Notes under the pieces: generated by a model
What the model saw: only the letters and a program-made list of their open reading frames with translations
Databases searched by the model: none
Told to the model about the DNA's origin: nothing
Translations under genes and position numbers: made by a program
Shown here: positions 55,116 through 58,388 of the stretch, piece after piece
Numbering within the stretch: the first letter of the stretch is position 1
Layout: each line of letters opens with the position of its first letter
Origin: Burkholderiaceae bacterium
Lineage (GTDB): Bacteria; Pseudomonadota; Gammaproteobacteria; Burkholderiales; Burkholderiaceae_D
Assembly (NCBI GenBank): GCA_031291325.1
Contig: JARLJG010000017.1
Coordinates: 1 to 58,388, forward strand
Direction: 5' to 3'
Length of the DNA: 58,388 nucleotides

Positions 55116-55976
55116 ATGAGCGCATTAGAGCAATCCGATATATTTTTGCAGATCAGACGCAAACGCGATGCCGAAATAGCCTATCAGTCTTCTCGCGACA
55201 TTCTTGCGGATGACTCGGCCCTTTTGGCAGGTCAACATTTGCGCATCGATCGCGTGAGTTTTAAACGCGGCGATCAACCCATTCTACGCGACATTTCCTT
55301 GCGATTTGCCGCCGGAACGATCACCGCCATCGTCGGACCGTCCGGGGTCGGCAAAACCACTTTGATCGGGCTGTTGAATGGCTTGTTGACGCCTAGTTCG
55401 GGATCAATCTCTTGCAGCGGCATCGGCTCGCTGCAGCAGCATGAAAACCTGCGCAGTCACCGGCAACAGACCGCTACGATCTTTCAAGACCATGCACTGA
55501 TCGATCGATTGTCCGCGCTGGACAACGTCTTGCTGGGCCTGGCCGACCGTAGAAATCCGCTGTCGCCCTGGTGTTGGTCGCACGAGTTGCGGCTGCGCGC
55601 GGCGCAGGCTTTGGCCGACGTCGAATTGCTGGACTACGCGAACCAACCGGTGTCCCGGCTCAGCGGTGGGCAACGGCAGCGTGTCGGCATTGCGCGCGCG
55701 CTGGTGCGGCAACCGCGCCTGTTGCTGGGCGACGAGCCATTTGCAGCAGCCGATCCGGCCTTGGTGATCCGTCTGGGCGACGAGTTTCGCAGCCTCGTCA
55801 ATCGGCGCGGGATTACCGTCATTCTGGTGCTGCACCAAATCGATATCGCACGTCACCTGGCCGACCGCATCGTCGGCCTCAATGGCGGCAGCGTCGCGTT
55901 CGATGGCCCTTCGCAAAGCTTCGATGCAGCCGCAGCCGCCAAGATTTTTTCACGCACTCTGGAGTCAGTTCAATGA
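55116..55976 (+). CDS. PhnC-type ABC importer ATPase in the nif island
   Basis: 286 residues from ATG 55116, with a GGGAGGTG site. Walker A 'GPSGVGKTTLIGLLNGL', Q loop 'FQDHALIDRLSALDNVLLG', signature 'LSGGQRQRVGIARALVRQ', Walker B 'LLLGDEPFAAADP' and H loop 'LVLHQIDIARHLADRIVG' are intact. It resembles PhnC-type ATPases that energise phosphonate or phosphite uptake. An N-terminal ~40-residue extension precedes the domain. It overlaps the next gene by 4 bases and is transcribed from a sigma-54 promoter, so it serves a nitrogen-fixation-related uptake. Confidence 0.85.
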   Translation: MSALEQSDIFLQIRRKRDAEIAYQSSRDILADDSALLAGQHLRIDRVSFKRGDQPILRDISLRFAAGTITAIVGPSGVGKTTLIGLLNGLLTPSSGSISCSGIGSLQQHENLRSHRQQTATIFQDHALIDRLSALDNVLLGLADRRNPLSPWCWSHELRLRAAQALADVELLDYANQPVSRLSGGQRQRVGIARALVRQPRLLLGDEPFAAADPALVIRLGDEFRSLVNRRGITVILVLHQIDIARHLADRIVGLNGGSVAFDGPSQSFDAAAAAKIFSRTLESVQ

Positions 55977-56857
55977 AAACCATGTTCCGTTGTTTGCTAT
56001 CGATCCTCGTACTTGCTTGCGCTCTTTGCAGTGCTCCCAACGCGCTGGCGCAGGGGCGTCCGGCAAAGCTGGTGATTGGGTTGCTGCCAGGCGAGTCCGC
56101 TCCCACCGTGATGCGCTTGAACGAATCCCTGCGCGCCTATCTTGAAAAGCGGCTCGGCCTGCCGGTCGAACTGGTGGTCGGAGCAAATTACGCCGCCACC
56201 GGCGAAGCGTTGCGCTTCGGTCGCCTGGACATCGCCTATCTCGGCCCGGTCACCTATATTTTGCAAAGCCGCCGCGCCAAGCTGGAACCTTTCGCTAGGC
56301 CTTCGCACGCCAAGGTCGGCCCCACCTTCCAAGCGGTGGTGATCGTTCCAGCCGACAGTCCCGCCAAATCTCTGGCCGACTTGAAAGGCAAGGAAATCGC
56401 GTTCGGCGATCCGGCGTCGACCTCCGGCACCTGGGTGCCGCGTTACCAGTTGCTGGAAGCCGGTCTCGTGTCGGGCCGCGACTATACGCCTCGCGCCTTG
56501 GGCGCGCACGATGCGGTGGCGCTGGCGGTCGCAAATAAGAAGGTCGCCGCCGGCGGCCTGTCGATGCCGATCTATTTGCGTCTGCTGCAAGAGGGAAAAA
56601 TCGATGCACACGCGGTGCGCATCCTGGCTGAATCGCCACCGATACCGGAGTACATGTGGACTTTCCGCGAGGGATTGGACCCGGCCTTCCGCGAAGAAAT
56701 CCGCCGCGCTTTCACCGAAGTAACCGACCCGGAAGCGCTCAAGGCCTTCCGCGCCGAGTCATTCGTCGCCGCCGTCGACAGCGATGTCGATCCGGTGCGG
56801 GCCTGGGTCGAAGCGATTCGTCGCGCCAGCCCGGATGCTGTGCCGCCCCCCAGGTAA
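55973..56857 (+). CDS. PhnD-type periplasmic solute-binding protein
   Basis: 294 residues from ATG 55973, overlapping the ATPase stop (ATGA). A signal peptide ends near 'CSAPNALAQ'. The PhnD fold is shown by 'VIGLLPGESAPTVMRLNESLRAYL', 'YAATGEALRFGRLDIAYLGPVTYIL', and the anion-binding loop 'FGDPASTSGTWVPRYQL'. PhnD-type proteins bind phosphonates, phosphite or hypophosphite; close relatives of unknown ligand exist. Control by a sigma-54 promoter beside nif genes suggests an oxyanion used in nitrogen fixation, such as molybdate or vanadate, but this is a guess. Confidence 0.82.
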   Translation: MKTMFRCLLSILVLACALCSAPNALAQGRPAKLVIGLLPGESAPTVMRLNESLRAYLEKRLGLPVELVVGANYAATGEALRFGRLDIAYLGPVTYILQSRRAKLEPFARPSHAKVGPTFQAVVIVPADSPAKSLADLKGKEIAFGDPASTSGTWVPRYQLLEAGLVSGRDYTPRALGAHDAVALAVANKKVAAGGLSMPIYLRLLQEGKIDAHAVRILAESPPIPEYMWTFREGLDPAFREEIRRAFTEVTDPEALKAFRAESFVAAVDSDVDPVRAWVEAIRRASPDAVPPPR

Positions 56858-56862
56858 ATTGC

Positions 56863-57729
56863 ATGATCTCGGTCGACCTTCATCCCCCCATGAACATTCC
56901 CATCTGCGAAAACCCGCAATCGGAACCCGGCATTGCGATCGTGCTCGCTGCGCACAGTCGGCAACAGAAACAACGATGGCGCTGGACGATAGGCATTTCG
57001 CTTGTAATCATCTCATCCTTCATCTATTCGGACGCATTCATCCTCGAACGCTATCACGACGCAGTGCGCACCTTGATGGTACTGGCCAGCGACGCCTGGC
57101 CGCCCGACTTTAGCCGTTGGCGGCAATGGGGCAGACCGCTGGCCGAAACCCTGGCGATGAGCGTGGCCGGGACTTCGCTGGGTCTGCTGGCTGCGTTGCC
57201 GCTGGGCGCAATGGCGGCGCGCACGGTGTGCCCGCTGTGGTTGACCACGCCGGTTCAACTGGTCTTGCATGCCAGCCGATCGATACCCTGCCTGGTTTGG
57301 GGAATCATCTACGTCGCTGCGGTCGGCTTCGGCCCCTTGCCCGGCGTGCTGGCTTTGGGCAGTCATTCTGCCGGCATGCTGGGCAAGTTCTGCGCTGAGT
57401 TGCTGGAGCATGTCGACCCGGCGCCGGGTAATGCGCTGCGCAGCCTGGGCGTCTCCAGGTTGGGGGTGTTGCGTTTCGCGGTATTGCCGCAAATCCTGCC
57501 GCGTCTGGTCGACGTCACGCTGTACCGCTGGGAGCATAACCTGCGCGCGGCCACGACCTTGGGCATCGTCGGCGCCGGCGGTCTGGGCCTGGAAATCGTC
57601 ACAGCATTTCACTTGTTTGAATACCGCGAAGCGCTGGCCTTGATCGCCGTTCTGTTATTGCTGGTGACGCTAATCAATATCGGCGGAGCGCGCGTTCGTG
57701 CCTGGTTCGTTACTTCGATACAGCGCTAA
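56863..57729 (+). CDS. PhnE-type ABC importer permease
   Basis: 288 residues from ATG 56863; an in-frame ATG at 56890 is a possible start. TM segments: one near the N-terminus ('WTIGISLVIISSFIYSDAFI'), then a block including 'LAMSVAGTSLGLLAALPLGAMAAR'. 'IPCLVWGIIYVAAVGFGPLPGVLAL' and 'ALRSLGVSRLGVLRFAVLPQI' match PhnE, the latter being the EAA-like loop that contacts the ATPase. It is the sole permease subunit, presumably a homodimer. It is convergent with the nifH gene, with a bidirectional hairpin between them. Confidence 0.85.
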   Translation: MISVDLHPPMNIPICENPQSEPGIAIVLAAHSRQQKQRWRWTIGISLVIISSFIYSDAFILERYHDAVRTLMVLASDAWPPDFSRWRQWGRPLAETLAMSVAGTSLGLLAALPLGAMAARTVCPLWLTTPVQLVLHASRSIPCLVWGIIYVAAVGFGPLPGVLALGSHSAGMLGKFCAELLEHVDPAPGNALRSLGVSRLGVLRFAVLPQILPRLVDVTLYRWEHNLRAATTLGIVGAGGLGLEIVTAFHLFEYREALALIAVLLLLVTLINIGGARVRAWFVTSIQR

Positions 57730-57774
57730 ACCATCCGACTGTTACGTAAAACTGCGCGAAACCGCACTTGTCTC

Positions 57775-57823
57775 CATCAAAAACAATCGCCGCCGTTCAG
57801 TCTTATAAACCGAACGGCGGCGA
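57775..57823 (-). terminator. rho-independent terminator between the importer and nifH
   Basis: 12-bp stem TCGCCGCCGTTC/GAACGGCGGCGA (57787-57823) with a 13-base loop. On the minus strand it is followed by a T-run (plus-strand A run at 57779-57783), so it ends nifH transcription; the hairpin may also stop the importer operon. Confidence 0.8.
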
Positions 57824-57848
57824 CCATCTGGAACACTCAAGTTTTACT

Positions 57849-58388
<540 letters not shown>

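Overview
The window looks like a chromosomal segment of a nitrogen-fixing betaproteobacterium. The reasons are a group I NifH at the right edge, several -24/-12 (sigma-54) promoters, a CcoG/FixG protein, OmpR-type two-component/RND modules and moderately high GC. The genus cannot be read from the sequence. Two stretches look acquired: an AT-rich patch at 1-790 and the dense meta-cleavage operon at 36.4-48.7 kb, which has longer runs of high-GC codons than its flanks.

Layout. 1-1373: debris. The start of an IS5-like transposase runs off the edge, followed by an AT-rich SUKH-type (immunity-like) gene abutting truncated type VI secretion accessory genes (DUF2169-like tail, DUF4150 PAAR-like head). 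1345-3747: a DHA2 efflux pump and its MarR regulator with a perfect inverted-repeat operator, divergent from a frameshifted small membrane-protein gene. 3824-12480: a sensor kinase/response regulator pair divergent from an outer-membrane factor - MipA/OmpV - adaptor - RND pump operon. 12714-28831: a beta-glucoside utilisation locus (gluconokinase, ABC importer, GH1 beta-glucosidase, MsmX/UgpC-type ATPase, glucokinase, AmpG-like MFS carrier, tryptophan-halogenase-like flavoprotein, LysE-type exporter, TonB receptor, LacI regulator). It is tied together by repeated TGAAAACG(A/T)TTTCA operators. 29254-35095: a MarR regulator, CcoG with a small membrane protein, and a CHASE-PAS-GGDEF-EAL protein.

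35596-48646: an mhp-type aromatic meta-cleavage locus. An MhpR-like IclR activator is divergent from one long operon: extradiol dioxygenase mhpB, a two-component flavin monooxygenase in place of MhpA, a branched-chain-type solute-binding protein, mhpD, mhpF, mhpE, a LivH-LivM-LivG triple fusion, LivF, a hemerythrin-like protein and mhpC. The operator matches the known E. coli MhpR site and sits about 58 bp before the predicted start of transcription.

49396-58388: nitrogen-fixation accessory island. It holds the molybdenum storage protein genes (mosB, mosA), a truncated haemoglobin gene behind a sigma-54 promoter with two tandem NifA-type activator sites, a NifX-like cofactor-binding protein, a VnfA/AnfA-type sigma-54 activator with an N-terminal CxCx4C motif, an orphan Nif11 gene with an exact -24/-12 promoter, a PhnCDE-type ABC importer with a near-identical -24/-12 promoter and upstream activator sites, and the 3' half of nifH (or vnfH) running off the edge and converging on the importer across a shared terminator. 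The most novel element is this importer plus Nif11 plus globin, apparently wired into the nitrogen-fixation regulon. Its substrate is not known; an oxyanion such as molybdate, vanadate or a phosphorus oxyanion is a hypothesis.
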